A DNA stretch of 64,000 nucleotides from Dyella jiangningensis. Its GTDB lineage: Bacteria; Pseudomonadota; Gammaproteobacteria; Xanthomonadales; Rhodanobacteraceae. The translations under genes and the position numbers were made by a program. The notes under the pieces are model-generated. The model did not search any database. It was given only the letters and a program-made list of their open reading frames with translations, and had not been told where the DNA came from. Below are positions 8,018-16,918 of this stretch, one piece after another. Positions within the stretch are counted from its first letter, which is position 1. Every line of letters begins with the position of its first letter. The stretch lies in assembly GCA_000632805.1 (NCBI GenBank), contig CP007444.1, forward strand, positions 186,001 to 250,000, read 5' to 3'.

Positions 8018-9508
8018 TCACCGGCTTTGCCCTTTCGATCGGCTTGAGGAGGTCTGATGGTGTGCTTTTGGCAAATGGTGGCAAAGCCAAGCGCGGTCAT
8101 GGCGATAGAGCCACATGTAACAGTTGTTGGGCACTCGACGGAGTGCCTTCGTCGTTAGCTGCGGGTTTCTTTGAACGATCAGGTTGAATCTGCTTCGCGC
8201 CTTCCCTCTATGAGCTAGAAGCCGCGTGTTTACCCAAGTCTCCGCGAGGTGGCGGTCGGCCGCGAGCATCCGCCGAACCGTTTGACGCGATATCGTCAAC
8301 CTGGCCGAAACATTTCCAATGTCTTGACCATTCTTCAGCATCTGTCGCGCTCTTCCTTGCTTCTCGGCAGTAAATGTCTTTGCGCGCGGAGTGAACGGGA
8401 AGTCGAGCTGTTTGGCCCATTTCACTCCGGTGGTGGTGGTTACACCGATTTGGGCGCTGGCGGCTCGTATGGATAGCCCTTTCGAAAGGAGTGCTGCAAG
8501 GGTGCACCTGGGGGCAGCTTTAGGTGCCGCCCGCTCCGCCCGTGGGGGTGAACCGTCGCTATCGGAGCTTGTACAGTAGGTCGTCCAAAAGTCGTCCCAG
8601 CTTTCAAAGAGCATCGCGATTAGAAGCAAATGCTTGAAGGGATGGCCTGGGCGAGGACACTTTCGTGTCAGTGCAGCTGCAAGTCCTGGCCAATCGGAAG
8701 TTACAGCCTGGAGTGTCTCGAATCCGGGTACAGCCTCCAAGCCGCGGTATCGAGATCGGGTCAGGCTAACCAGGGCGGGTAGTCTCAAAGACCCCCTTGC
8801 CGTAACTAGCCCCAGTCCTCGGAGCGCCACTTGGTAGCTTGTCGCCAGGTGAACGGGGTCCAGCGAGCTAGGATCCAGCAGACCGAAGCGCCTCGAAAAA
8901 GTGGCGAGTCGGAGCAGTCGATCAATTTGCTGATCGTTAGCTAACGGCACCGGGATCCATTCTCGCGCTATACCGCTTCTAGGAAGCAGCCACCCCCTTC
9001 GATGGACCGGGGTAACGGAGTCCCAGGCAATCGTCAGGGGGCGTTGATGTTTCTCACACACCATGACCGATGGATATTGATGCGCAAGGTGCCAATAGGC
9101 GAATCCGCTAGTTGACTCATCTTCGTCGAAGCACTCCAGGCATCCTTTGAAAGGGTGGTGCCCGCCAATGCGGCTTGCAGTGATGCCTAATCGCATCTTC
9201 AGGTCCGGCATCGAGGTTGCACACGTACGCTTCAGGATCTCTTCCGCTAGGCCGGTACCGGCAAGGGGTAAGAAGTAGCCGAGCAATGTATGTCTAAGTG
9301 CAAGCAGGCGCGCTGGGCCAAGGGATCCCTCGGTGTTTCGTTCGAGATCCGAAAGGTGAGAAGGAAAGTCATGTAGGAATGCGGCGTGTCGGGAGCTAAA
9401 AAGTTTCACGCTCGTAGATATGGCGCCTAGGCCATTCCAGGCATGCGCTATTCCCGACCAGCTATATAGCGTCTCGTCGTGAGCGAGAAGTGGCAAATTC
9501 TTGAGCAT
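8018..9508 (-). CDS. TniQ/TnsD-family target-selection protein 2
   Basis: A 496-aa TniQ/TnsD-like protein opening MLKNLPLLAHDETLYSW, the classic family start. The zinc ribbon shows as CLEC (about 139-142) with VCEKH about 30 residues on. The C-terminal third carries at least two HTH-like units (IRAASAQIGVTTTTGVKWAK and NVSARLTISRQTVRRMLA) and ends with the TnsD-type block NNCYMWLYRHDRAWL. This is the more TnsD-like paralogue and the better candidate for sequence-specific target binding. It is transcribed divergently from the 116-aa gene at 9757 and probably with the shorter TniQ. The attachment site it recognises is not known. Confidence 0.82.
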   Translation of the reverse strand: MLKNLPLLAHDETLYSWSGIAHAWNGLGAISTSVKLFSSRHAAFLHDFPSHLSDLERNTEGSLGPARLLALRHTLLGYFLPLAGTGLAEEILKRTCATSMPDLKMRLGITASRIGGHHPFKGCLECFDEDESTSGFAYWHLAHQYPSVMVCEKHQRPLTIAWDSVTPVHRRGWLLPRSGIAREWIPVPLANDQQIDRLLRLATFSRRFGLLDPSSLDPVHLATSYQVALRGLGLVTARGSLRLPALVSLTRSRYRGLEAVPGFETLQAVTSDWPGLAAALTRKCPRPGHPFKHLLLIAMLFESWDDFWTTYCTSSDSDGSPPRAERAAPKAAPRCTLAALLSKGLSIRAASAQIGVTTTTGVKWAKQLDFPFTPRAKTFTAEKQGRARQMLKNGQDIGNVSARLTISRQTVRRMLAADRHLAETWVNTRLLAHRGKARSRFNLIVQRNPQLTTKALRRVPNNCYMWLYRHDRAWLCHHLPKAHHQTSSSRSKGQSR

Positions 9509-9756
9509 GCGCGCCCAACTGTTTGGAGCAGTCGTTTGCTATTAGAGCACTGCTGTTGCTGCCTGCGGGGTTGGATTTTCTATTATCCATTGATGGCGAT
9601 CACACGAATCGACGCAAGCAAAATGATGATTGGCGTCTCGCCACGGTGATTCGTATGAAGAGCTTGTCTTCGTTTCTGATACAGGTCAGAGTTAACTTCC
9701 GGATGTAGGCCGCGCCGATAGTGGCGTACGCCTACCTACGAAGTGCGGAGGAAGCT

Positions 9757-10107
9757 ATGGCTACGAAAAGAAAGCTCAGTCCTGTTTACCTTTGGGTGCA
9801 CCTTTCGCCCATGGAGCAGGTCCTTTGGGCAGCTGCTTATGCCGATGCTGTCGGCTCTCCATCGGTCCGGGCTCGCTTTGCAGACACAACCGTTCGGTCC
9901 TTACGCGAGTTGGATAGTAAAAGGGATGGCACCTTTGGACCTGAGTATGAGGCGGCACGTCGGAACGTCATGTTGGAGGTGCCTGAGTTTGAGGCGTGGT
10001 ATCGCGTGCAGGCGCAGATCGACGGGCCTTCAAAGACCGCTCCTTCCAAAAAACATTGTTTGGAGGCGTATGAGCGCTACCGGAGGGGGCTTGGCGACTT
10101 CTACTGA
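9757..10107 (+). CDS. Hypothetical island protein, 116 aa
   Basis: A soluble 116-aa protein with no motif I recognise. The ATG at 9757 is chosen because GGAGGA lies six bases upstream (GCGGAGGAAGCTATG). The sequence is helical, with two tryptophan-rich spots (LWVHLSPMEQVLWAAAYADA and EFEAWYRVQAQ) and a Lys/Arg/Tyr-rich C-terminus. It is divergent from the second tniQ gene and is probably the first cargo gene beyond the transposition module. Function unknown. Confidence 0.6.
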   Translation: MATKRKLSPVYLWVHLSPMEQVLWAAAYADAVGSPSVRARFADTTVRSLRELDSKRDGTFGPEYEAARRNVMLEVPEFEAWYRVQAQIDGPSKTAPSKKHCLEAYERYRRGLGDFY

Positions 10108-10258
10108 TCGGCACGCCAACCTCCTTGGAGTAAGAGCGGGCCTCTCGAATAAATTGATTGGAGGGTCTCGGCTCGCTAGGGGCCACCGAAAGGCGCCTCA
10201 TCACTGGTGGAAGACTTGCTATGCCTTTCGATGAGCGGGGCCCTTCACCGCTTGATGG

Positions 10259-10423
10259 TCAGTAGACGTTCTCGGGTTGCGAGATGCCAGCAAGCTCTTC
10301 GATAAAGCGGTTCATCCGAGTGGTCAGGGCGCCCCTGCGTTCCTGCAGGAATTCCCTGTACGGGTCGGTGGACCATAGAGCTGGCTCGGTAGGGACACAT
10401 TGCCGATGACGAGATTGCTTTCT
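10259..10423 (-). pseudogene. Possible gene remnant after the RepB-type ParB gene
   Basis: Directly after the parB stop the same frame stays open for 54 codons and ends with the protein-like stretch STDPYREFLQERRGALTTRM and then FIEELAGISQPENVY. It has no start codon of its own and no match I can name. It may be the tail of a gene cut off when cargo was exchanged, or a coincidence. Nothing else is supported between 10108 and 10423. Confidence 0.25.
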
Positions 10424-11335
10424 TCAAAGGGCGGGAATGGAAGTGCCTTCAGGATTCAAATTGGTCATTTCCGCCACTTCTTGAAACTCCGCGAGATAGT
10501 CGGGCTGATGTTCTTGGAGCCAGCTCACGATGGCGGGTTTCTTCAAGCATTTTGACAGGTACGCTTTGGCAATCGTCAGCTCGAGGACATCCTCGCCGTA
10601 GCTCTCTTCGATGTACTTGGTTTTCTTCTGTGCGGCCGCAAGCTCGCGTTCGAGCCTAGCGATCTGCTCTCGGGAAATGTCCTGGAACTGGGGCCGCGAC
10701 TTGTTGGAGGCGAGTTGGTCGTCTGGGGTGGCAGCCAGAATTGTCTTAATGAAGTTGGAAGAGTAGTTTTTTTGGCCAATCATAAGCTCGACGGCTTCGA
10801 TCTGGCGCATGGGTTTCATGCGCTTAAGGACCTCAAAAACATTTCTAGGGCATGGCCCATCCGCCAATAATTCAACCGCCTCGTCGCAGATACCTTCCAG
10901 CATTCGGAAGCGTCGCCTAACTGTGTTGACATCAAGCCTTAGCGCTTTGGCAATTCTTTCTTCATGGACGCCACGCTCGATGGCTCGGACGATCATCCTG
11001 TGCTCTTGAACGGCTGATAGGCGACTGATGCGCTTGTTGTACGTGTACGCCTCGTCATCCGTCGAGACGAGGCATTCAACTTCTGCCCACCCAAGCTCGC
11101 GCGCGATCTCGATGCGGAGAAGGCCATCGAGCAAAAAGTACGTGCCAGGCTTTTGTCGATTTGAAACGACCACGGGTAGCTCGACCATCCCTATCTCATG
11201 CATGGATGCGGCGATTTGCGCGTACTTCTGACTCTGCTTGATGGTCGCTCGCAACGGCTTAAGAGGGATGATGCAAGATAGCGGCACGTTTTGCGTTTCG
11301 CTCTCAAAGGCGGCGGGAGGGATTTTATCGCTCAT
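10424..11335 (-). CDS. ParB-like protein with RepB C-terminal domain
   Basis: A 303-aa protein with an N-terminal ParB/Srx-type domain (FLLDGLLRIEIARELGW, about 68-84, is the usual core), a central HTH (IAKALRLDVNTVRRRFRML, about 128-146) and a C-terminal region typical of proteins annotated as plasmid partitioning protein RepB C-terminal domain. No ParA is encoded nearby, so it probably does not drive ordinary plasmid segregation. Its start overlaps the preceding parB gene by four bases. The ParB-RepB-recombinase trio recurs on genomic islands; its role is not established. Confidence 0.75.
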   Translation of the reverse strand: MSDKIPPAAFESETQNVPLSCIIPLKPLRATIKQSQKYAQIAASMHEIGMVELPVVVSNRQKPGTYFLLDGLLRIEIARELGWAEVECLVSTDDEAYTYNKRISRLSAVQEHRMIVRAIERGVHEERIAKALRLDVNTVRRRFRMLEGICDEAVELLADGPCPRNVFEVLKRMKPMRQIEAVELMIGQKNYSSNFIKTILAATPDDQLASNKSRPQFQDISREQIARLERELAAAQKKTKYIEESYGEDVLELTIAKAYLSKCLKKPAIVSWLQEHQPDYLAEFQEVAEMTNLNPEGTSIPAL

Positions 11336-12216
11336 GCCCGATCTCCCTTCGCCATGCGCCGCTCTAGTGGACCAGGTATGGTGCCTAGACCTTCGCGCTG
11401 TAACAGGGCGACAAAGTTTGGGTCCTGGCGGAGGTGCTTAAGTGCCTGGACTACGAAGAACAAGCGCTTCTGCGTGAAGTCGGCCGTCTTGGCCAGTAGC
11501 TGTTGCTTCCCGACCTCTCGCTCAAAGATGCGTCGAAGGCGTTCAGCAGTTAGCTTCCTGCTTCCCTTTCGATTGATGCCAGAGGAATGTCGTTCGTTTT
11601 TACCGCGAAGGCTGCGTTGATCAAGAATGCGCCGTAGGAGTGCCAGCTTCTTTCCTTTCACGATCCCGTGGGTGTAGGCGCTGGCGAGGGCCTCTTGTAT
11701 GCCTGTGTCGTCGCTCCTCGAAATCGTTACGGCGAGGCTTATTGGGATAATGCCTTTCTCGACCGCTGCCAGAAGGCGCTCTTCTCCATGCTCTAATAGG
11801 CCCAAGATCATGTTCACCCAAGAGGCGGTGACGCCAAGCTTGTCGGCGACCTGTACATCGTCGTACCCACGGTGATGCAGATCCTCGATCTCTCGCATCA
11901 ACTCGACGGCTTGGTGCTGCCGCCGCGCGATGTTTTCGACAAGGCTCATGACCATGCAGTCTTCCTCGTCGGCTGAAACGACCATGCTTGGGATGCAGTC
12001 CATACCCAGGAGTTGGTAGGCCTCCAGGCGACCTTGGCCGCAGACGAGGTCGAACTGGTCCTCTTCGCCTTGCTGTGATCGTCGAGTCACTGTGATGGGC
12101 CGTTTGAGGCCGATCTTTTCGATGTTTTCAACGATCGTTCTGTATTGCCGTTGGTTTCGAGCGCGTGGATTCAGGACATGTATTTTTGAGACAGGAACTA
12201 ATTCGACGGTTCGCAT
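11332..12216 (-). CDS. ParB/Srx-domain DNA-binding protein
   Basis: A 294-aa ParB-family protein. The N-terminus has the ParB nuclease-like core (LVCGQGRLEAYQLLG, about 57-71, equivalent to the GERR box region) and ENIARRQHQAVELM. A central HTH follows (VQVADKLGVTASWVNMILGL, about 120-139), and a basic C-terminus. It is the middle gene of the recombinase-parB-repB operon, 15 bases after the recombinase and overlapping the next gene. In ParB proteins this domain binds or hydrolyses nucleotides and clamps DNA; whether that holds here is unknown. A recombination accessory factor is an inference from the operon. Confidence 0.78.
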   Translation of the reverse strand: MRTVELVPVSKIHVLNPRARNQRQYRTIVENIEKIGLKRPITVTRRSQQGEEDQFDLVCGQGRLEAYQLLGMDCIPSMVVSADEEDCMVMSLVENIARRQHQAVELMREIEDLHHRGYDDVQVADKLGVTASWVNMILGLLEHGEERLLAAVEKGIIPISLAVTISRSDDTGIQEALASAYTHGIVKGKKLALLRRILDQRSLRGKNERHSSGINRKGSRKLTAERLRRIFEREVGKQQLLAKTADFTQKRLFFVVQALKHLRQDPNFVALLQREGLGTIPGPLERRMAKGDRA

Positions 12217-12231
12217 ATCAGGTCCTCCGAA

Positions 12232-13803
12232 TCAGGCGACCCATTGAAGTGGCGCTCGATCTGCCAGAGCGAACAAAGGATCCAGCGAGTCAAATCGATA
12301 CGCATCAAGCGTAAATGCGTTGTTTTCCTCAGCGAGCCGGAGGGGGCGGAGCGGAAGATCAATTCGAGGAAAGAGGTAGTAATCGAGGATCGTCCGTTGG
12401 TCCGAAGAAAGCCGAGCGACGATCGTGATGTCTGGCGCGAGACTCGTGTCAAAGTGCACTTTCCAGCGGAAGGTTCCGCTCGTTAGCTGGATGCAGCGAG
12501 AGAGGACGATCGAAAGCGTGAATTCACCATTGATAAGCATCAGGCCGGTTTCATGCGCGTCGACGGATATCGACAGGCAAACGCGCTCCAAATCGGAAAT
12601 GACCTTATCCACGATCTCAGGCAACATTTGCCGAAGAGATCTATTTATTTCAATGTAGCGATAGTCTCGCTCTGGGCGAAACCCTATCAAGGCGTATGCG
12701 CGAATGAGGCCACCAAAGCGCGCACTATAGGCGTGGCTTGAAGGCATCTCGTCTTGCTCATCGATGAGAAGCCCAGACAAGATCCCTGCTTTCTCATAGA
12801 GCTCGCGGAGCATGTGCAACATTGTGTCGCTGTCCAAATGTTCCGAGCGAGCGGAAATGATGGTTTGGACGCGCTCAAATAGCTCCGGCGAGATGATGGA
12901 GTCGAAGGCGCCCGCCCTGCGTATCCACATGTCGGGAGCGTTGCGAACCCGCTTTTGCTTTAGCTTGAATGATGTTCGGTTATAGACGTTGTTACCGACG
13001 TACTTTTCGTTGGTCAGAATCTGGTGGATAGTTCCCCGCGTCCATGGTCTGCCGAGATCGTTCTCTAAACCCATGGCGTTGAGGTCATCCGCGATGACTC
13101 GCTCGGGTTTTCCCTCTTCGAGAAAGGATCTGTATATCTGACGAATGATGGCGATCTCGTCGTCTGGGCCAGGAACAAGGACGACGCGGTCGGTCTGGAG
13201 GCTCTTCTTTTCACCTCGGCCCAACTGTCCTTTAGGTAGGCGTTGCTCATCAAGAAGCATCCGGCGAAGTCCATAGCCGGGAGATCCGCCTTGTCGAAAG
13301 CCGAGTTCGATGAGACGGCATTGGCCCTGGAAGACTTTGTTTGAAAGCTCCCTGCTGTATTCGCCCGCCATGGCCCGCTTGACGCTCTTCATGATGGTCG
13401 CCATAGGGCTTCCATCATTCTCGAAGGGCTCGGTGCAGTAGAAGACTCTTATTCCGGAACGCCGGCACAAATACTCGTAGTAGGCGCTTTCGTCCGCGTC
13501 CTGAAATCGACCCCAGCGACTGATGTCGTACACGAGGACGGCCGAGAAGGCGGGCTTCCCGGATCGAACGTCCTCAATCAGAGTCTTGAGCGCCTCTCGT
13601 CCTTCGAGTCTGAGGCCACTTTTTCCCTCATCTGCATAGGTGCGAACTATGACCATCCCATGCTGGGCTGCGTACTTCGCAATGGAGTCTTGCTGGTTTT
13701 CCGTGGAGTAGCGCTGATGATCCGTCGACATGCGGACGTACTGGGCCACCCTGATCGGTAGCTCGGGTCCGTCACCTGGCTTTGCCGTCGATCGCCGACC
13801 CAT
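12232..13803 (-). CDS. Large serine recombinase
   Basis: A 523-aa recombinase of the resolvase/invertase superfamily. The N-terminal catalytic domain has RVAQYVRMSTDHQRYS (the nucleophile serine is in RMST, about residue 26), YADEGKSG, and VYDISRWGRFQDADE. A recombinase domain follows (GYGLRRMLLD, then GRPWTRGTIHQILTNEKYVG, about 255-275), then a long C-terminal domain lacking an obvious Cys-rich zinc ribbon. Such enzymes integrate or excise elements between two short sites. It heads the operon with the two ParB-like genes and is preceded by a strong promoter. The target sites were not found. Confidence 0.88.
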   Translation of the reverse strand: MGRRSTAKPGDGPELPIRVAQYVRMSTDHQRYSTENQQDSIAKYAAQHGMVIVRTYADEGKSGLRLEGREALKTLIEDVRSGKPAFSAVLVYDISRWGRFQDADESAYYEYLCRRSGIRVFYCTEPFENDGSPMATIMKSVKRAMAGEYSRELSNKVFQGQCRLIELGFRQGGSPGYGLRRMLLDEQRLPKGQLGRGEKKSLQTDRVVLVPGPDDEIAIIRQIYRSFLEEGKPERVIADDLNAMGLENDLGRPWTRGTIHQILTNEKYVGNNVYNRTSFKLKQKRVRNAPDMWIRRAGAFDSIISPELFERVQTIISARSEHLDSDTMLHMLRELYEKAGILSGLLIDEQDEMPSSHAYSARFGGLIRAYALIGFRPERDYRYIEINRSLRQMLPEIVDKVISDLERVCLSISVDAHETGLMLINGEFTLSIVLSRCIQLTSGTFRWKVHFDTSLAPDITIVARLSSDQRTILDYYLFPRIDLPLRPLRLAEENNAFTLDAYRFDSLDPLFALADRAPLQWVA

Positions 13804-13840
13804 CGCCGCACCTTTGGATGTGCGCAGGCATTTAGGGACG

Positions 13841-13871
13841 GATAATTAGACAAAATGTTGTATTTTGTCAA
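13841..13871 (-). promoter_or_regulatory. Sigma70 promoter with palindromic operator for the recombinase operon
   Basis: On the minus strand TTGACA (13866-13871) and TAATTA are separated by 17 bases, a near-ideal sigma70 promoter about 30 bases before the recombinase ATG. The spacer is occupied by an inverted repeat, GACAAAAT-ACAAC-ATTTTGTC at 13849-13869, which also covers most of the -35. A repressor bound there would block polymerase. The XRE protein encoded just upstream, or one of the ParB-like proteins, is the likely ligand. Confidence 0.7.
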
Positions 13872-13896
13872 TACAATTCAATGTTTTGTTGCTGAA

Positions 13897-14244
13897 CTAT
13901 AGGCTTACGGGCGCGCTGTAAGGTGTTGCCGGGGCCATGGTTTCTACGAGCCGAAGGAGAGCAACCTTTTGATCCTGAGTCAAAGTCCTGAATCGTTCGA
14001 GCAGGTGGACTTCCTCTGACAAAGGGGCCTCAGGGAGGCTGCTGGCCACGAGCTCCCAAGGGTGGCAACCCAATGGAATGGCGAGCCGCAATAACCAATC
14101 TACCGTCAAGCGCCGTTTGCCAATCTCAAGCAGGCTGAGCTGCTGGTTGGTGGTGCCTGCTTTGGACGCGAGGGAGTCGAGTGTTAGGCCCCGGGCCTCT
14201 CGTAAAACGCGGATACGATTGTTCACGCAGTTCAATGTCCCCAA
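13897..14244 (-). CDS. XRE-family transcriptional regulator
   Basis: A protein of about 115 aa with an N-terminal Cro/C1-type HTH (IRVLREARGLTLDSLASKAG, then TNQQLSLLEIGKRRLTV, about residues 11-48) and a short helical C-terminus. Possible starts are TTG at 14244 or the in-frame GTG at 14226; no good ribosome binding site decides between them. It reads toward the recombinase operon and ends about 25 bases before its promoter. It is a natural candidate for binding the palindrome at 13849-13869. Confidence 0.7.
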   Translation of the reverse strand: MGTLNCVNNRIRVLREARGLTLDSLASKAGTTNQQLSLLEIGKRRLTVDWLLRLAIPLGCHPWELVASSLPEAPLSEEVHLLERFRTLTQDQKVALLRLVETMAPATPYSAPVSL

Positions 14245-14436
14245 TGTGCCCCAGAAGTCTATGGTTGCATTCAGCCATACGGAGTGCGAGAGCGCTCGGC
14301 CCTTCTATGGGCGCTAGCTAAATTTAGGGGCTTTCATTTTTACCGTCCTCGATTTCGCTTGATCTCCTCGGTCCCAGATCAGGGGAAAGCGCAACGGTGG
14401 AAACTGGGCCAGCCGTACCCTGCGGCTCGGAAGGCC

Positions 14437-15201
14437 TCAATACGACGGCTTCCTCTTCTGCTTCTTGGCGTGCCTGGAAGCTTTCTGCTTGTGCTGCGCC
14501 ACGGCCCGATTCCATCGCTCAGCGATCGGTTCGATCTGAGCGTAGGAGCCGTCGTTGCCAAAAACGGCTAAGAGAACCGGTGACAACTCGATATGCCCCA
14601 CCTTCAGCACGTGTTCGACTCTTCGAGATTCGACATAAAAGAACACTGACACACTGAAAATGGTGATCTGAATCCAGGTCGATGCAATCAAATTGAAGTG
14701 GCTAGACACCACGCGCGTAGCGAGCCAAAAGCACAGCGCGCAAACACAGGAGATCATCACCAGTATGAAGTTCCTATATCGGCCTTTCATCGGCTGGTCC
14801 ATCAACTTCAACTTCGTGATGCGACGAATTGTAAAGAAGCTTGCGGCCAGGAATGGAACAGCCGCGCCGAAAATGTCAAAGGACGTCGCGCCATATGCTG
14901 TTGGTCTAAAGCTATAAACGCCGATAAACGCAAGTACACCGATGCCTGCAAGCTTCAGGTCGTTTTTGATCTCGTTGTAAAATTTGGTTTGATAAGGTGA
15001 GCTGACCCCCGCGTAGACAGCGAGCATTTCTACCGTCACTACTACCAAGTACGGCCAAAGCGCTGACCCATACACAAGTACCAGCGCCAGATACCAGTTC
15101 AACTTACCCGGGATCGCTAAGTACCCTACGGATAGCGCAACGAAGCCAGTAAGGCCCAAAACATACTTCACGGCTTTAGCCGTCGATGTGCGAAGCGTCA
15201 T
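14437..15201 (-). CDS. Multi-pass inner membrane protein, unknown function
   Basis: A 254-aa protein with about six hydrophobic segments: KYVLGLTGFVALSVGYLAI, the region around residues 37-65, LAGIGVLAFIGVYS, FGAAVPFLAASFF, the stretch around residues 145-165, and WIQITIFSVSVFFYV. The C-terminal tail is soluble and very basic (QHKQKASRHAKKQKRKPSY). No family is recognised. It starts 89 bases after the DUF6527-type gene in the same direction and might be the last gene of the ubiquitin-like operon, possibly a membrane-acting partner, but the gap leaves that open. Confidence 0.6.
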   Translation of the reverse strand: MTLRTSTAKAVKYVLGLTGFVALSVGYLAIPGKLNWYLALVLVYGSALWPYLVVVTVEMLAVYAGVSSPYQTKFYNEIKNDLKLAGIGVLAFIGVYSFRPTAYGATSFDIFGAAVPFLAASFFTIRRITKLKLMDQPMKGRYRNFILVMISCVCALCFWLATRVVSSHFNLIASTWIQITIFSVSVFFYVESRRVEHVLKVGHIELSPVLLAVFGNDGSYAQIEPIAERWNRAVAQHKQKASRHAKKQKRKPSY

Positions 15202-15290
15202 GCCAGTGGGTCCTAATCCGAATGAGATGCGTGCATTGGCCTATCGGTCCGCCGAAGACGCGAAAGGTGACACGATGGTTGTTCGCCGTT

Positions 15291-15722
15291 TCAACGCGTG
15301 CGCAACCAATACCATGCCCGTGCGAGCCAGGATTCCTTGGCAGCTGGGCTCGTCTGCCATGTAGGCGCTTGGCGGTTGATCGTTTGGATGTGGCGATCGG
15401 CGTCTCGGCGATCGCGGCGTTTCACCTGTTCGATCTTTTGAAGAGACATGGAAGGTGCTGGAATGACCTGATTGTCCCGGATCCAGTAATGCGATCGGCA
15501 AGGAAACTTCCAGTTGCCAATGGAAGGCCACAGGCTGACACCACGCTGACCCTTTATGATTCTCCAGCGTGAAGGCCTAAGGGGTGTGATGACTTCCTCC
15601 CCACATCCGCAACAGCACTTGTGAGCAGCCAGGGCGAACGGTTCACTTATATAGAGTAAGCCGTCTTCCAATTTTTCTGGGAGGTGCTCGACGAAGCGGG
15701 GTTCCAATGCGCGAATCTTCAT
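15291..15722 (-). CDS. DUF6527-type Cys-rich protein of the ubiquitin-like operon
   Basis: 143 aa from the ATG two bases after the E1 stop. The pattern KCCCGCGEEV (about 36-45), then SLWPSIGNW and FPCRSHYWI (about 68-85), is typical of DUF6527 proteins, which occur in operons with ubiquitin-like and E1-like proteins. The clustered Cys and His residues suggest metal binding or a Cys-based active site. A role in processing or removing the ubiquitin-like protein is plausible from the operon but not shown by the sequence. The C-terminus is basic with many Trp residues. Confidence 0.7.
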   Translation of the reverse strand: MKIRALEPRFVEHLPEKLEDGLLYISEPFALAAHKCCCGCGEEVITPLRPSRWRIIKGQRGVSLWPSIGNWKFPCRSHYWIRDNQVIPAPSMSLQKIEQVKRRDRRDADRHIQTINRQAPTWQTSPAAKESWLARAWYWLRTR

Positions 15723-15724
15723 CT

Positions 15725-16918
15725 TCACGCTGCCATGTCGGGCGTAGTGATGAGGCGACTCCACGCAAGGACATACTTGACGACATCGGCCCCGACGTCA
15801 TCCCCGTAGAAGCCAAAAAACTGTTTGAATCGGATGACTGCCAAGCATGCATTCAGTGCATTAAGTTCTACCAGCTGGATATTGTTATAGACGGCCTCTC
15901 GCGCGTCAGGTTGGGTCGGTAGATCAGCAACCAAGTGCGCGGAGTCGGGCGTCACTAGCGTCACGCGTGTCCGGGCGATCAGCTGGCTAGTCTCTGGAAC
16001 GCGGTCAACACCAATGCCGACATCGATAAATGGGATGCCCTGCTGGACCAAGTGGGATGCAATGATCTGACGCGAGGGGCCATCATCGATGGCAACGAAG
16101 ACAAAGTCGCAATCGTTGAGCTCGTGTACATTCGTGGCGTCAATGCGGCGCTCATGAGCATGGATGCCCGACCGCATAAGGCCATACACCTGCGCCAAGT
16201 ACGTTGCCTTCTTGATACCAGCGTTGGCCGCCTCATTCGACAGTGCGCCAGGCATGCGAAAGACATTTTTCGGCGCGATGCTGTCATCGTCGTAGAGATG
16301 CACAGAGTCGATCGGGATCTTGGCAAGTGCATCAAGCAAGTAGCTGCCGGTGCCTCCTGTACCAATGATGGCGACCTTTCGAAGTTTTAATTTTGCTTCA
16401 CACTCATCCAGGCCCGCGCGAACGATGGTGTCATTGGGAAAATAAAAGGGAGATGGTGTCTGCCGTTGCCCAAAACTGCCGCGATCACCGTTCGCCGATA
16501 CACCCGACTCCACTGCCTGCGCAAAGCCGGTCAACTTGCGAATGTAATGCGTCATCTTGTTGTAGATGTTGTCGAGCAAGTTTCCGATCGGATCGGGTTT
16601 GTTCGAGAGTCGGCACTGCGCTTGCCGCCCTGCCACTGTCAAGCTGTTGGCGTCAGCCACCATCGTGTTCGCAAGCGATCGGCCATCGGGCCCGCACGGC
16701 ACAGTCCCTGTAAACCAGACGGTATGATCGTTATCGAGCATACAGCGGCCTTCCTCTTCGCGGAAAGCGGAGATCAGGGCTCCGCGACTGACGACGCCTG
16801 CCGCAGAAACATAGGGAACGTGCTCGACGATGAGGTACCGATCTTCGATCTGGACGGTATAACCCTCATCGACGAGCTGCTGGACTGCCGGATCACGAGC
16901 GGTTGGATTTTCCAGCAT
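15725..16918 (-). CDS. E1-like ThiF/MoeB-family adenylyltransferase
   Basis: 397 aa from the ATG giving MLENPTARDPAVQQ; a GTG ten codons upstream is possible. The C-terminal two thirds form a ThiF/E1 domain. The nucleotide-binding loop VAIIGTGGTGSYLLDAL is around residues 182-198, followed by LYDDDSIAPKNVFRMPG, the usual D..D...NLNR region, and CDFVFVAIDDGPSRQ. The N-terminal about 150 residues are a separate domain, possibly an E2-like or adaptor module, with the block HTVWFTGTVPCGPDG. The E1 would adenylate the C-terminus of the ubiquitin-like protein encoded just upstream, whose gene overlaps by 26 bases. No JAB peptidase or free E2 gene is adjacent. Confidence 0.82.
   Translation of the reverse strand: MLENPTARDPAVQQLVDEGYTVQIEDRYLIVEHVPYVSAAGVVSRGALISAFREEEGRCMLDNDHTVWFTGTVPCGPDGRSLANTMVADANSLTVAGRQAQCRLSNKPDPIGNLLDNIYNKMTHYIRKLTGFAQAVESGVSANGDRGSFGQRQTPSPFYFPNDTIVRAGLDECEAKLKLRKVAIIGTGGTGSYLLDALAKIPIDSVHLYDDDSIAPKNVFRMPGALSNEAANAGIKKATYLAQVYGLMRSGIHAHERRIDATNVHELNDCDFVFVAIDDGPSRQIIASHLVQQGIPFIDVGIGVDRVPETSQLIARTRVTLVTPDSAHLVADLPTQPDAREAVYNNIQLVELNALNACLAVIRFKQFFGFYGDDVGADVVKYVLAWSRLITTPDMAA

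Noticed and set aside
10245..10427. 60-codon minus frame starting at TTG after the parB-like gene
   Set aside because: A different frame in the same stretch looks more protein-like, and neither has an RBS.
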